Positions 11,992 to 24,371 of a stretch of 64,000 nucleotides of DNA are shown piece by piece. A program made the translations under genes and the position numbers. Each line of letters starts with the position of its first letter. Positions within the stretch are counted from its first letter, which is position 1. The DNA is from Leucaena leucocephala (Eukaryota; Streptophyta; Magnoliopsida; Fabales; Fabaceae): positions 20,661,406 to 20,725,405 of the forward strand of contig CM073524.1 in NCBI GenBank assembly GCA_037074615.1, written 5' to 3'. The notes beneath the pieces were generated by a model, which saw only the letters and a program-made list of their open reading frames with translations, ran no database searches and was not told the origin of the DNA.

Positions 11992-12049
11992 GATCCTATA
12001 CGAGTTATCCTTGCTAGGCTAGATCAGCAGCAAATGATGATGGAAGAAA
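11865..12049. repeat. 185-bp inverted patch copied from 13576-13760
   Basis: The reverse complement of this segment matches 13576-13760 with one visible mismatch. It covers 58 bp of gag plus the first 127 bp of the solo LTR, including their junction at GGATC/TGTAACATCC. The 12-mer AACTTAGCTCAT lies at both edges (11848-11859 and 12048-12059). The patch replaces the expected polypurine tract of the minus-strand element. Confidence 0.85.
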
Positions 12050-12475
12050 CTTAGCTCATATTTAAGGAGTACCTCATCTTTCCTGAAGAGAACTTCTCAC
12101 TGATCTATACAGCTATATGGTTTTTATAACGCAGTCATATACAGCAAGTAAGATCATCCCTCTCTGTCTTATCCTCGTTCTAGTGATGGTCTAGAGAAGC
12201 AACAGCTTGGTCCCTGACCTTCCACATGGTACTTAGCAACTTACATCTCTCATGCTAGTTGCTTACAGCTACCCATGTTCTAACCCCTCTTACAGCACCC
12301 TCATCACTGAATTAAGACAGATTTCTTATCTTACTAATTATCTCTCATGACCTGTTATAATAACCACTTTCACTACATCAGAAAAGAACTCTTTATTAAT
12401 CTCATCATTTACATCACATCTATCTCTAGGCATATAGTTTCTTACAGCTTAGTACTCTTACAGCTATGGTTCTTC
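12050..12475 (-). other. 3' tail of the gag-only element
   Basis: On the minus strand this follows the gag stop and is collinear with 58730-59130 of the complete gag-only element (for example GAAGTTCTCTTCAGG). It is non-coding. It ends before the polypurine tract, which has been lost at the patch junction. Confidence 0.8.
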
Positions 12476-13633
12476 TTAACCATTCTTAGGGTCGACTTCA
12501 GAGGAATTGGAGACTCTGTTTGTGGTAAGAGCAAACACCCTTCCTGTTGTCTTTGGCCTAGGGATGTCAGCATTCTTAGGGCAAACTCTTGCAAAGTGAC
12601 CTTTCTCGCCACAAATAAAACAGCCGCTTTGCCCTGCTCGACACTCCCTTGTGCCATGGCTCTTTCCACATCTTTGACATCTTTGCCCTCCAACCTGATC
12701 CTCACCTTGATCAGTCTCCTGCCTAAACTGTTGCCTTTTTCTCTTGTTATTGTTATTGGCTTCATAACTTGAGCTACCTCCCAGAGTGCTCTTAGCCAAT
12801 ACTTTTTTACCTCTTATCTCTGACTTAGTCACTTCCTTGCTCCTTACGCTGTTCCCGGCTACTATATGATTGTTCATACTTCTTTCTGTCAATTTGCAGA
12901 CTTCTACCGCTCTATTGAACTGCGTAAGTTGTTGAGGAATTATCCTTTCCTTTAGAGCATCGCTCAGGCCCTCTACTAATCTCTTTGTCGACCATTCTTC
13001 ATCCTCCATTCTTCTAAGGTACGTAGAATAGCTCGACAATCGGAGATACTTAGCCAAATACTCATCGAATGGCTCTTTCTCTCCCTGTTTTAAAATAAGG
13101 AACTCAACTTCCTTCGCGTCCCTTACTAACTGGGGAAAGTATTTTTCCCTAAACTGTCTCAGAAACACTTCCCATGTAATAAGGATTCCTTTTACTTGAA
13201 GAATAAGCTCGGTATTCTTCCACCATCTTCGCGCATCCTTTTCTAGCTTGAAGATGGCCATCCGGGCTCTTCTTCCTGACGGGTAGTCTAGCACATCAAA
13301 AATCTTCTCTAGCTGATCTATCCAATCTTCGGCTACTTGGACGTCAAACATCCCCTCAAATGCCGGAGGATTGTACTTCTGGAACCGCTCCATCTACTGC
13401 TGAATACTATTAGGATCTGCCACTGGATCCTCTATTCTCAACTGCTCATTATTTGGAGGAACTCTTGACATCCCTTCTGCTGGTCTATCAGGAGTCCGCA
13501 ATTGATTAACTATAGTTGTAAGGGTAGCTATAGTTGCATCTCTTTCCTGATCTCGGCGAACTTGTTCTGCCCTCATTTCTTCCATCATCATTTGCTGCTG
13601 ATCTAGCCTAGCAAGGATAACTGGTATAGGATC
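12476..13633 (-). pseudogene. gag of the gag-only element, main part
   Basis: On the minus strand the frame continues from the exon-like start at 16453-16376 across the solo LTR and runs to a stop at 12476. It has a Q/M-rich N-terminal helix (QQQMMMEEMRAEQ), one in-frame TAG at about 13394-13392, the capsid-type gag domain (RRWWKNTELI near 13190), and two zinc knuckles, CQRCGKSHGTREC and CFICGEKGHFARVC (about 12680-12590). It ends with GRVFALTT followed by about 14 residues. The Tekay gag at 1216-2628 is clearly homologous and continues from the same point into the protease, so this gag was cut from a gag-pol frame. Gag would help package RNA if supplied with enzymes by an autonomous partner. 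Besides the LTR insertion and one stop, the frame is intact. Confidence 0.88.
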
Positions 13634-16370
13634 TGTAACATCCCGATTTTTGGTCTAGGAGAACTGGGAAGTAGTCTGATATGGGCAGGCTGCTAAACCC
13701 ATAGTCCAAGGGTAGTAATCTGATATGGGCGGATCACTTACCTGTATTTTGTAGGAATCCGAGGGATGAGCTAAGTCCTTCAGGATTTAAAGATGAGTTA
13801 AGTCTTTCACCTACAAGATCGGGACAGTTCACCTAGGTTCAAAATGAGGAATGTGAGGAATATCCTAAGTCTTAAGCCTAGGAATTCTGCAGGTAGCTTG
13901 ATATGGGCTGCTCCTGTGCAAGATAACCTGATATGGGCAGGTTGTCAAGCCTTTCAAGTAACGATGACTCCCGAAGAGTTTAAGGGATGAGTTATTGAAA
14001 GAGAATTTCTAGAACTTAAGATGAAGGATGAGAAGAATGTAGGGGCAAAATTATAATTATGGGAAAGATTGGGCTGGTAGCCGACGAGTACCATATTTTG
14101 CCAGAAAATAGAGAAAATTATGCTGATCATTTCACTGAACTGTGAAATGTGCATATGAGGTCTCTATGTATATGAAAGAATTAGAAATATGATCAGGGGT
14201 AAAATGGTCATTTGGAAAAGTATGCGCGTGAGCGCATTTTCAGGTCAAAATAGCCCGGTCCGAATAAAATATCTGAAAATACCGGGAGATAGAGAAAAGG
14301 ATTCTGGGTTGAATGAGGCATCACGGAATTTTGATTTGAGGTCCCGATTTTTCTGTAAAAATTCCGGAAGATGGGAATTTACAGTTCGGTAAAGGAAAAG
14401 CAGTCCGAATAGAGATGATCGGACTGTGGCCAGAGGCCATATAGTGGTTGTTAAGACCCATAGTGACACCAGGGAAGGCCCAGGCCCATAATATCAGTTC
14501 AGTGGTAAGAGGGGCCGGTGTCCGAGAAAAAGGTGCAAAATGACGAAAATGCCCTTATGTTATAGAATAACTGAAGAATGAGTAAAGGGTATTTTGGTCA
14601 TTTGCCTAAGGTTAGACAGTCCAGGAAGGTTATCTGGATAGTTGACCAGGGTCAGAGAATACTCTGGTAAGATATGAAAAGACAATAATGCCCCTAGACT
14701 CATTAAAGAAAATAAAGAGGAACCAAGGGCATTTTGGTAATTTGCCAAGGGGTGTTTCTTGGGAGTCGGGCCATCAGAGTACTTGGGTTGGATCAGAGAC
14801 CCAAGATGATATTCCCAGGCCCAAAAACGTAGCCCAGTATAAATGTGAGAAAAAGTGGCATTAAAATAATGATTTAGTGACTTTTCAGTAGAGTAAAGTT
14901 ACTCGGTTAGCACGATAACCGAGGAGGTGATCAGATAAAGTCCGGGACTTATCTGGAGGTCATGGGATAGCGTGATAGGACCCATCTAGATGCCACATGG
15001 CACTGATCTAGAGGGAGAAGAAAAGTTAAGGACACGTGGCACAATCTCAGCCGTTGAGTCCGGTTTGTGGGAAATCGGACCGGACCGGTACTGGACTGGA
15101 CTGGAAAGCTTCCAAAAGGTTTCTTGGCTCTCTCAATTTCGCCATGTGAGAAATGTGACTGATGAGGTGTCCCCTGAGGTGTCCCTTGATGATGCAGTAA
15201 AAGGGAATAAAGAAAAATAGGAAATTCAGGAAAAACCAGGACCACAAGTTCAGATGGCTTCAAAATTACAGAAATGCCATCCATCAAAACTATAATACCC
15301 CCTCCCCCTCCCATTTCATGCATCCCACGGTTTTGCAAGAGAAAGAGAGAGAAAGAAGAGAGAGAAGGAGAAAGAAAGAAAGGAAGGAAGTTCTGGCGGA
15401 GCTGGAAGCAGTATAGAGATTCTAGAGTTCTGCTAAGTTTTTGAGGTAGTAACTAATCCTAGCTTTTATGTATTGGCTTTGTGATTTGTTGTGCTATTGT
15501 TTGGTTGGATTGTTGTCTTATATGTTATGCTTGAAGCTCTATTACAATGCTATGATCATATGTTATTGAGTTTGGAAGCACACAGCATACTTATCTGTAC
15601 ACAATCACAAGCAAGCACTGTCACTCTGCATTACATATATTGTTATGATTATTACTACTGAGATTCCCCCGAATCTCATTCCCCATATCTAATCCATTAC
15701 AGGGAGATTATGTTGAAGTGGATTTTAAGAATTTTGAGAGACGTCGTTATGCTGCCGAATTTAAGACTGAACATCAGAATATGATAAGTAATGTGTACGT
15801 AGGTGCTGTCTAAGGAGGCTAGAAGTGAGTGAACCTAGCCGGTTCATCCAGTCTTTCCTGGGTACTTACGTAGAATGGTAGTTCTCATGAGGGAATTACC
15901 GAATCAGTACGGTTCAGTTCTTTGTACAGATGAAGCCTAGCAGTTATACTGTCGAAATTCGGGCAGAAAAAGATGTAATGGAAATATGAGAATTTTATGT
16001 ATGTCATGTTGTATGACATTTTATTATTTAATAATAAATATTGTTTGGCATATTCAATTTGTGAATGGGGAATTAAGGGAGAAATTCGCAGGTCCTGAGG
16101 TAGCAGTGTTTTGACCTCAGTTTGACCTAGTAAATGAAAGAATTTGGCCACGAAATTTGGTGAGCCAGTTGTACACATCTGGGGCATTACGTGGATAGGT
16201 AATAAGCCTCATTTGGATGTGTAGAACGAGATAAATTAGTTTTCAAAGTAAAGGTTCAGAATAAGGAATTTAAGAGTAAAATTTTAAATTTTTGGGTTTA
16301 AGTTAAGATATAATCAAGCTAATATTGCTTCCGCAAGTGTACTCTGAGGAGTCTAAGGGAGGATGTTTCA
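13634..16370 (+). mobile_element. Solo LTR inserted in the minus-strand gag (TSD GGATC)
   Basis: Starts TGTAACATCCCG, ends GGATGTTTCA, 2737 bp, flanked by the direct 5-bp duplicate GGATC at 13629-13633 and 16371-16375. Removing it and one duplicate rejoins the gag frame exactly. No internal retroviral sequence is left, so it came from LTR-LTR recombination. It is similar to the LTR at 24372-26872. TATA region near 15291 reads TATAATA. Confidence 0.95.
13677..13938 (+). promoter_or_regulatory. Four copies of TGATATGGGC at the start of U3
   Basis: Exact copies at 13677-13686, 13721-13730, 13899-13908 and 13929-13938. The same decamer series occurs in the LTRs starting at 24372, 55374 and 59173, and reversed (GCCCATATCA) in the minus-strand LTRs ending at 11991 and 19583. 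A regulatory role is inference. Confidence 0.5.
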
Positions 16371-16453
16371 GGATCTACCTCATTAGAGTTGCCAGCTTCC
16401 TCTACGTGTGGCTCCTCCACTCGAGCTCTACGTCCCCGCCTCCTGTTCACCAT
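16371..16453 (-). pseudogene. gag N terminus, upstream of the solo LTR insertion
   Basis: On the minus strand the ATG is at 16453-16451 and reads MVNRRRGRRARVEEP and onward, a basic N terminus like MVRTRR of the Tekay gag. It joins in frame to 13633 once the solo LTR and one GGATC copy are removed. Confidence 0.85.
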
Positions 16454-16634
16454 CTTGTTTCTTATCAATCAGAAAAAGAAAAGTGAACACATTAACATCA
16501 TACTACCTACTCATCTAGGAGTTTTACCTCCACTGGGCTTTTCTAAACCTCTATGCTTATGAACAAAGCGTTCTATCCTGTGCCAGAACCTCATACTTTG
16601 AGCTAGAATTCTTTATTCTGTGCCAGAACCTATT

Positions 16635-16646
16635 GCTTTGATACCA
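16635..16646 (-). other. Primer-binding site, tRNA-Met type
   Basis: Minus strand TGGTATCAAAGC, three bases after the LTR end at 16650. It differs by one base from TGGTATCAGAGC. Confidence 0.8.
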
Positions 16647-16649
16647 AAA

Positions 16650-19583
16650 TGAAACATTTTTCCTTAGACCCTTCAGAGTACACTTACGGAAGCAATCTTA
16701 ACTTTATTAATTCTCTCCTGCCGATAATCCTGGCAGAAAATAACTGTACTGATTCGGTAATTCCCCATGAGAACTACCATTCTACGTAAGTACCCAGGAA
16801 AGACTAGATGAACCGGCTAGGTCCACTCACTTCCACCCTCCTTAGACAGCACCTACGTACACAGTACTTTATATAGTCTACCAGCACAACGGCATTTTCT
16901 AGAAAATATCTTTGAATCTTAACCTTACCCTTAACCTCAAAACATGAATTTCCATTAATTGTGCCAGCACACATAACCAATCTCTTTGGCCTTTCATACA
17001 TTCATATACATTATGGGGTTATGCCATAATTATTTGATACATTTTTTCATCATTTACTATTTTTCCTTTTCATCATGAACATTGTTGCTCTAACTTGTCA
17101 TATAACAACATTACGTGCAACAATTCACACATTTATTACATAATATTCAAATCTTCCAATTCCCAACCTCTCTTCATGCCTCTTTATCTTCTTTACTCAT
17201 TCGTAAACCTGTGGGATTGGGATTACATGGATGGGCTGAGATTTCTGGGGAAATCTCAATAGCAAAGGTACTAAACAATGCATGCATTAAAGTAAATACT
17301 TGTGCTTGCTTGTGAAAGTGAAAACATTGTGTAATGTTCATGCTTCCATGTAACATATGAAATACAATTGGCGAAGGTAATCATAGAAACAGAGCTTCAA
17401 TCATATACACATATGCACATAATTCAACAAAGTCATGGCACAATCAAGCATAACATTCAATACATACAAGTTTAGGATAAGTTTACTACCTTATTGCTTT
17501 ACTTCTTTCCACTTTAACTTTGCTTCTTCCTTCTTACTTTTCCTTGCTATGTGGCTGCCCTCTTTTGAGCACACCAAGCAAATCCTAACATCACATTACC
17601 ATCCAACCATTACAATCTAACTTCTCTTGAACACTAAGCTTACTTTAAGTAACATAACTTCCTTTAATCTTTACGAATTGACTTGGCCTTTGAATCAATT
17701 GATGTCTTGACCTTACCCTACACAATTTGGCCTTTTGAATCCATTTATGAACTCAAAACAACCAAATTCCAGCAACTATGCACTGTTCCGGACAGATTTG
17801 AAAAACATGCATAATTCTTTCAAAAATTCTCATTTTGATTCCAATGCTTCCAATACTTGTTCCTCCACTTTCCCCCACACAAAATCTCATTTTAAGACCA
17901 TTGGAAGTATCAAAATCATGAAATTTAAATCACTGTTCATGCGAGTGAACAGTACCGAAAGGAATTTTCAACATTACAACCTTTAATTCCAATGGTTTCC
18001 AAGGTTCAAAACCTTTCCAATCCTACACAAAATCATCATATAAACTCAATGGAAGCATTAAATCATTGAAATTCCATCTCTTTCTATCATGAACAGTGCA
18101 TAAACAGTGCAAACCGAAATGTTCTCCATGGTAAAGTCAAGAACATCAACTTAATCCAACAACCAACCATGCAACTAGCTTGTTTAAGCTTGTCTAAACT
18201 ATCTATGGCATAAAACTCATGTTCCTCTCACATATACATAGAAATTCCAGGAGCATTTTCCCAAGATTCAAGCCTCAAAACCAACTTAAACTCAAGAAGA
18301 AATCATAAGAACAAATTCTAGAAGCAAGGGAGCAACTTACCTTACAAGCTTCTCCAAGATCCTTGCTTCTTCCTTGCTTGAGAAATATTTTGCAAGAGCT
18401 TCCTAAGGTTCTTGCTCCATGGTTTTGAGCTTGCAAATGGGGGGTATTTATAGCAAAAGTCATGTTCCATTTGAAGGCCAAGATCACCTTGGGAACTATT
18501 TGATCTAATGGTTAAAGGTTTGATCTTGAAATGTCTTTTCTCTTTTCACTCATGACCTTACCACCATGACATCACTAGCATGGAATCTCTTGGTACACCT
18601 AACCCTTCCTCTTTTTGGGTGCCATTTTGAAGTCCTTGTGGGTCCCACCATGTGCAACACATAATTCTTACTTTATTCTCTTTTTCTTTCTTTTCAAAAA
18701 TCTATAAATTATTCATTATTGGACTTGGGCTCCAAGATAACTTTTGGGCCTTATTGGGCTGGCATATGACGAAATTTTGGGCCTCTTTTAGGTCCAATAG
18801 CTAATTGGCACAAATCCCAATATACTTTCCTTATACCGATATCCTTAAATCACCCTGATCTTAGAATAAATGTTAAACACCTATTTTAATTGTTCTCACA
18901 TTTTTAGAAATTCATTCTAATATAAAATGAATTCTCTACAAAGTTTCATAATTTTCTGAGACCCAGAAGTCCTGATAAAAAATTCATACGTTTCCTTTAA
19001 CCTTTTATCGGTGTCCTTTTTCACCGTAAATTCCATAATTAATTCTACAGGACTCCTTTTTGACTTCTGTCAACTCCATAATTTCTCATATTAATTATAA
19101 TAATTTACTATCAAATTTCCTCGGATATCCATCCATTGTGTGAAATGACCAAAATGCCCTCTCTTCGCTTCTGGTTTCTTTTCTTATCCTTCATCTTAAG
19201 TTCTCGAAATTCTCTTTCAACAACTCATCCCCTGAATTATTCGAGAGTCATTGTTAATTGAAAGGCTCGATAACCCGCCCATATCAGGTTATCTTACTCA
19301 GGAGCCAGCCCATATCTAGCTACCTGCAGAATTCCTAGGCTTAAGACTTAGGATATTCCTTACATTCCTCTTTTTGAACCTAGGTGAACTGTCCCTATTT
19401 TGTAGGTCAAAGACTTGACTCATATTTAAATCCTGAGGAACTTAGCTCATCCCTTGAATTCGTACAAAATATAGGTAAGTGATCCGCCCATATCAGATTA
19501 CTACCCTTGGACTACGGGTTTAATAGCCTGCCCATATCACACTACCTCCCAGTTTTCCTAGACCCAAAAATCGGGATGTTACA
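16650..19583 (-). repeat. LTR of gag-only element, right copy (2934 bp)
   Basis: On the minus strand starts TGTAACATCCCG at 19583 and ends at 16650 before a primer site; this is the 5' LTR of the nest. Nearly identical to 9057-11991. Reversed TATA box at 18445-18452. The adjacent GGTTC at 19584-19588 would be its target duplicate, but the partner is not in the window. Confidence 0.9.
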
Positions 19584-19614
19584 GGTTCATTTTTAGAAAA
19601 TACTAAATGTACAG

Positions 19615-22566
19615 TGTCTCATCCTTACTTTAATACCCATATATGATCCATTAGTAGCCTTTGGAACCACTTTAGGATCAATTATAGTTGGAATCAAAGA
19701 TCTTAAATTGTTGAAAATCTCTCTCGGGTACTGTTCATATAGCACTTTTCAGATTTTTTCCCAAACTTTGGAAATTCATATTTAAATCTAGAAAACTCCA
19801 AATGAGGTGATTCAAATTCCTACTGAAATATATTTAAAATCTTTTTATGGGAAAAATAATGAATAGGTTTAAGCGCAACTACAACGTTCCAAAAAAATTC
19901 GCAAACATACACTGTTCATATGGCAATTTTCCAGTTTTCCAGAATCCAACTCTTAACTTTGAAAATTCACCATAAATTCGTTTTTTATCCAAATTGGACG
20001 TAATTGGTGTATATTTAAAGCTTAAGATGTCAACTTTAAGCATACTAAATTTCAACATTTAATTCATACAATACCATATCCAAAATATGTTGTAAACTCA
20101 CTGCCTTCTAACAGAACTTACATTAAGTACTCTTTGTTCCATATTTACATAATATAAGTGTATCTAACACAACTAAGCATACTTCAAACACCATCAATTA
20201 GCTCTTTACCTCTTCAATTATCAGCACCTACCATGGTTTAATATGAAAAAGAGTGAGATTTCCAAAGAAATCCCAATAGCATTCAACACAACTTTAACAT
20301 CATCAAGTAATTATTTAAAGCATGTTATATGATATGGGAGCCACACATTCATTCTCATATTTTTGGCATTCTCTAACATGCATTTGTCATGACATCTTAG
20401 CAAGGAGATTACCACATAATCAAGCCCATCAAGCTTGCACATCATCACATAATATCATGCTCAACCAAACATCATAAACAACAAGACCAATAAATAATTA
20501 CAAGACAATGATAAAGTTAGAGTTGTTGCTACCTCTTGGAGATCCTTGTCTTTCCTTGTTACTTGAAGTTCTTTAGGTGCACAAATGTCAAATCCTAATT
20601 ATTGAACAACAATTTCATGTCATTACACTTCTCAAACATAATCCAAACTTAAAAATCCTAACTACCCTTTCTTGAATGCAATTAGGGTTTTATTTATCCC
20701 AAGCACTAACATTAACTCTTGGGATCCTATCCTACATAATTTTGGCTAAGGAATCCAATGGTGTGATCCAAATTTTGAAATTGCTTCATCTCCTATACTT
20801 TCCGTACGGACAGAAACAAAAATTGCAACTAAGGGTTTTGTAGAACTTCCATTTTGATGTTTAAGGCTTCCACTTAGGGTCTCCCTACTATGCCCTACAC
20901 AAAATTGCATTTTGAACACCTTGGAGGCCTTAAAATCATCATATCTTAACCCTAGAACAAAGTGCATAAATCTGGACAGCAAGGTAGTTCAAGAACAATT
21001 CCAAGAAACCATTGATTCTATGAACTAAAACATGTTAAATCTTTTCCTTTTCAACTTGTCTTTGCTATCCTTATCATGAATTTCATCTTTTCCTAATTTG
21101 GGCAGCATCTCCCCTTATAAATTCATGGTTCCCAACCCTTAAAAACCATAAATCAAACTTCCAAACAAATCATTAAAAGCTTGGAAGTATGCTTACCTTA
21201 GTATCCTTGAACTTTGGGAGGTTGGAAGCTTTGTTTTTGGCTTGAGTTTTGAATTGACAAGAGTTTCTCCTATGTAAAGAGGGCTGCACGAAATTGAAGT
21301 ATTTGGAGGGGGTATTTATAGGAAAAATTGAGGGGAAACAAGGGCTAAGATCCAATTCCTAAAAGCTTGATCCAAGGGTTAGAATTTAACCTCCTTTTTC
21401 ATGGTAATTATGACAACTTTTGAGTTGTCATCTCCTTTTTCCTTCTCCCTCACCATTTGGAGCCAAAACAATAAGTCTTGAGGCTTCATGGAGTTTCTTG
21501 GACCTTCTTGGAGCTTCTAGGATTTTTCTTCAATTTTCCGGTATTAACCGGTACCGATTCGGGTGATTTTCGGGGAAAAAAAATTATTTAATGGCATGAT
21601 ATTTTCTAGAACACCCTCTGACCCTGTCTAACATATCTAAAATCATTATTGACCCTTTAAATATTTATTTCCATTTTCTCATATTTTTCTGAGATTTTTT
21701 TATAGTCCTAATACTTAATTTTTCCGGATACCTTAAAAGAAACTATAATACGATAAAAATTCATATAGGGGTATTTTTGTTATTTACACTTTATAAAAAT
21801 GTCTTAGAACCTCATTTTCCATTTTATGAAATTTATTGGGATTTTTCTGAATATTTTTCAAAACTGCCATTTCCGGCCCGAAATTTTCGAAATTACAATT
21901 TTGCCCCTATTTTAGTTTGGGCTCATACTGGCTATTGGACTTTGACTTGGCCCATAATAACCCATATAAATTTATTCTAAGCCTCCTGGTAAAATTTCAT
22001 GGTCTTCAGTTTAGATTTGGTCCTTCAACGAATAAAATCCTAATTTTTAGAGCCGGTAGACAAGCTCCTAAAATTCCTTTAAAATTCTATTTAAAATTAT
22101 CTGGACCTCTTTTGGAAGTGTGGTCTTTTTTACAATCTTCCATAATTCACAAAGTATCTTCTATCATAATCTCACAGAATTCTGAAGTCCAGTCAGTCTC
22201 CTAAAAATTCAAGGTTATTTTCCCAGACTTACCGATTTTTTATCAATTAATCGGGACCTCAAATCAAAATTCTGATGTCTCTCATTCAACCCGAAATTTT
22301 GTGCTTTATCTCCCAATATTTTCATATCTTAAATCCGTACCGGGCTGTTTTGGGCTAAAAGTACAGTTTTTGTGAATTTTCACAAATCACATTTAGGTCT
22401 CTTGACCTTTTTCATATTTGCAATTTAGTCCCTAAGTTTTGTCTACTTTGGACTTCTGGCCATAATACTTTCTAACTTTACAATTTGATCCTTTATTTAA
22501 TCAGTTATACCATTTCCTTAGCTAGAAACTTAGGGTTTTCGGCTAGGGAAATTCTAGGATGTTACA
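19615..22566 (-). mobile_element. Solo LTR inserted in the copia relic (TSD TACAG)
   Basis: On the minus strand starts TGTAACATCC at 22566 and ends GATGAGACA at 19615, 2952 bp. Flanked by TACAG at 19610-19614 and 22567-22571. The 3' end aligns with the Tekay LTR end (for example TGAACAGTACCCGA), so it is a related gypsy family. A reversed TATA box lies at 21313-21320. Confidence 0.93.
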
Positions 22567-22571
22567 TACAG

Positions 22572-24366
22572 ACTCTTCTAACTATAAAAGTTCTTTTGTT
22601 AAAAAGCTTGTATGCTTTACTACAAATATAGTAACAAAGAAAAATACCCTCGTCCGATTTAGGATGAAATTTACCTAAGTTTTCTTTATTATTGTGGATA
22701 AAATATTTGTTCCCGAAGATCCTTAGATGAGTGAGATTAGGCTTACATCTTTTGTAGAGCTCATATAGTGTCTTGTTGAGTGGTGGTCTGATGTAGGCTC
22801 AGTTGGATATATAACTTGTTGTGTTCATAGCTTCTACCTAGAAAACTTGTGAGACACCCTTGTCATTAAGCATCGCTCTAGCCATCTCAGTGAGGACTCT
22901 ATTTTTCCTTTTAATAACTCTATTTTGTTATAGTGTTCTTGGTATAGAGAAGTTGTGATCTAAGTAAATATAAGACCCTATATATTTAGATGTTTTGGCA
23001 AACACAACAAAACCATTAAAAGTCATATATTTAGATGAAAAAATAAAGTCTAAGTAAATATTGAATAGTCATCAACTATCACCAGAGTATATAAGTTTCC
23101 TTTGAAACTTTTGACTCTTGATGGACTAACCAAATCCATATGGAGTAATTGGAGTGGTCTCTCAGTTGAGACTTCCTTCTTTGATTTAAAAGAGGACTTT
23201 ACTTATTTTTCCTTTTGATAAGGTTCACACACTATTATTTTCAGTTTTAACTTCAAGTAAACTAATTACTAAATCTTTCTTAACTAGTTTTAAAATCTGA
23301 TGCATATTTACATGAGCTAATCTCTTGTGCCATAACCAACTTTCTTAAGATTTACTAAGAAAACAATTTTTAGGTAAATTTGAATTAATAGAAATAGTAT
23401 AACAGTTATCGTCTCTTAGAGCACGGAGTTTTGCCTTCAAGCTTTCCTTGTTCAGTGGTCGATCTTTCTTGCTAACTATCAGGCATTCCTCTGAGTCAAA
23501 AATTATCCAATTTCTTTATTATGGTTTGACTCACATTGAAGAGATTATGGCATAATTCTTCTACATAGTATACATCTTGCACTTTCACCCCTTCTTTGCT
23601 ACCAACTTCTCCAATCCTAGCAATCTTCCCATATTGATTTCCTCCAAAGCGTACTTGCTACCTTCCTTGTGATGAAGCTTGAGGAACTTCTCTGTGTCTC
23701 CGATCATATGTCTGGAGCATCCACTATCAATATACCACTTATTAGTCTTGGTTTCTTTAAGACAAACCTGAAACAAAATTAGTTGACTTTAGGTACCCAG
23801 ATTTTCTTAGGTTCTTTTTGGTTAGTTTGGATTACCTTAGATACATAAGTGCCTTTTAATGTGCCATAGGGTTCATTCTTCTTGTGATAACAAGAAGAAG
23901 TAGAATGAGCCTTACGATTGTCATATGAGCGAAGGGCAAATGTACTTGATATATGTACAGTATGTCTAAAATAATGTAGATATGATTTGTTGCCTAACTT
24001 TTTCTTTTCTCTATGTTTATCTAGATTAGGATTAAACCTATTCCAAACTTATCAGAGACACATCTCTGATTTCCAAGTATAACATTGAGCATTCATTACC
24101 TTTAGTGAATTTTTCTATTTTTCTTTTCTGATTCCACACACTTAGCACATTTTGATATAACCTCAGGTATCACATTTACCTTTTCTTCTAAACTCCAAAT
24201 CTTCTTAGAGTTTACTAACTCTTTTGGTAATTTTATAAATTCATAATACAACTCATTATATTTAGAAAGTAGTTCATCATAGGTAGGTTCAGCATTTATT
24301 ACCTTCTCTGTCTCTGAGTCATTTTCTTCTTAGGCAACTAGGAAAATGTTTGCTTTTTTCTCCTTA
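22572..24366 (-). pseudogene. copia integrase and protease remnant
   Basis: On the minus strand, 23776-23585 reads WYIDSGCSRHMIGD, the protease active-site motif of copia elements. Downstream, at about 23000-22870, the integrase core is visible in broken frames (HNFSIPRTLQQN, then RKNRVLTEMARAML), with the catalytic E replaced by K in the usual QNGVVERKNR motif. The region toward 22600 corresponds to the integrase-RT linker. Several stops and frameshifts make it non-functional. Confidence 0.85.
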
Positions 24367-24371
24367 TCACT

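Larger units (their letters stand above)
8856..19583 (-). mobile_element. Nested gag-only (TR-GAG-like) gypsy elements, minus strand
   Basis: Read on the minus strand: LTR (19583-16650), primer site, leader, gag start (ATG at 16453), a plus-strand solo LTR insertion, the rest of gag (13633-12476), a 3' tail to about 12050, an inverted patch, a second LTR (11991-9057), a second primer site and leader, and the start of a second gag cut by the Tekay insertion at 8855. The gag ends directly in a non-coding tail; no protease, RT or integrase is present. That is the layout of non-autonomous gag-only LTR retrotransposons. The LTR-body-LTR-leader order suggests recombination that left LTRs in tandem, or two elements side by side. 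Confidence 0.8.

Noticed and set aside
12347..12772. 141-codon plus-strand frame
   Set aside because: It is the antisense shadow of the gag zinc-knuckle end and tail, which have clear homology on the minus strand.
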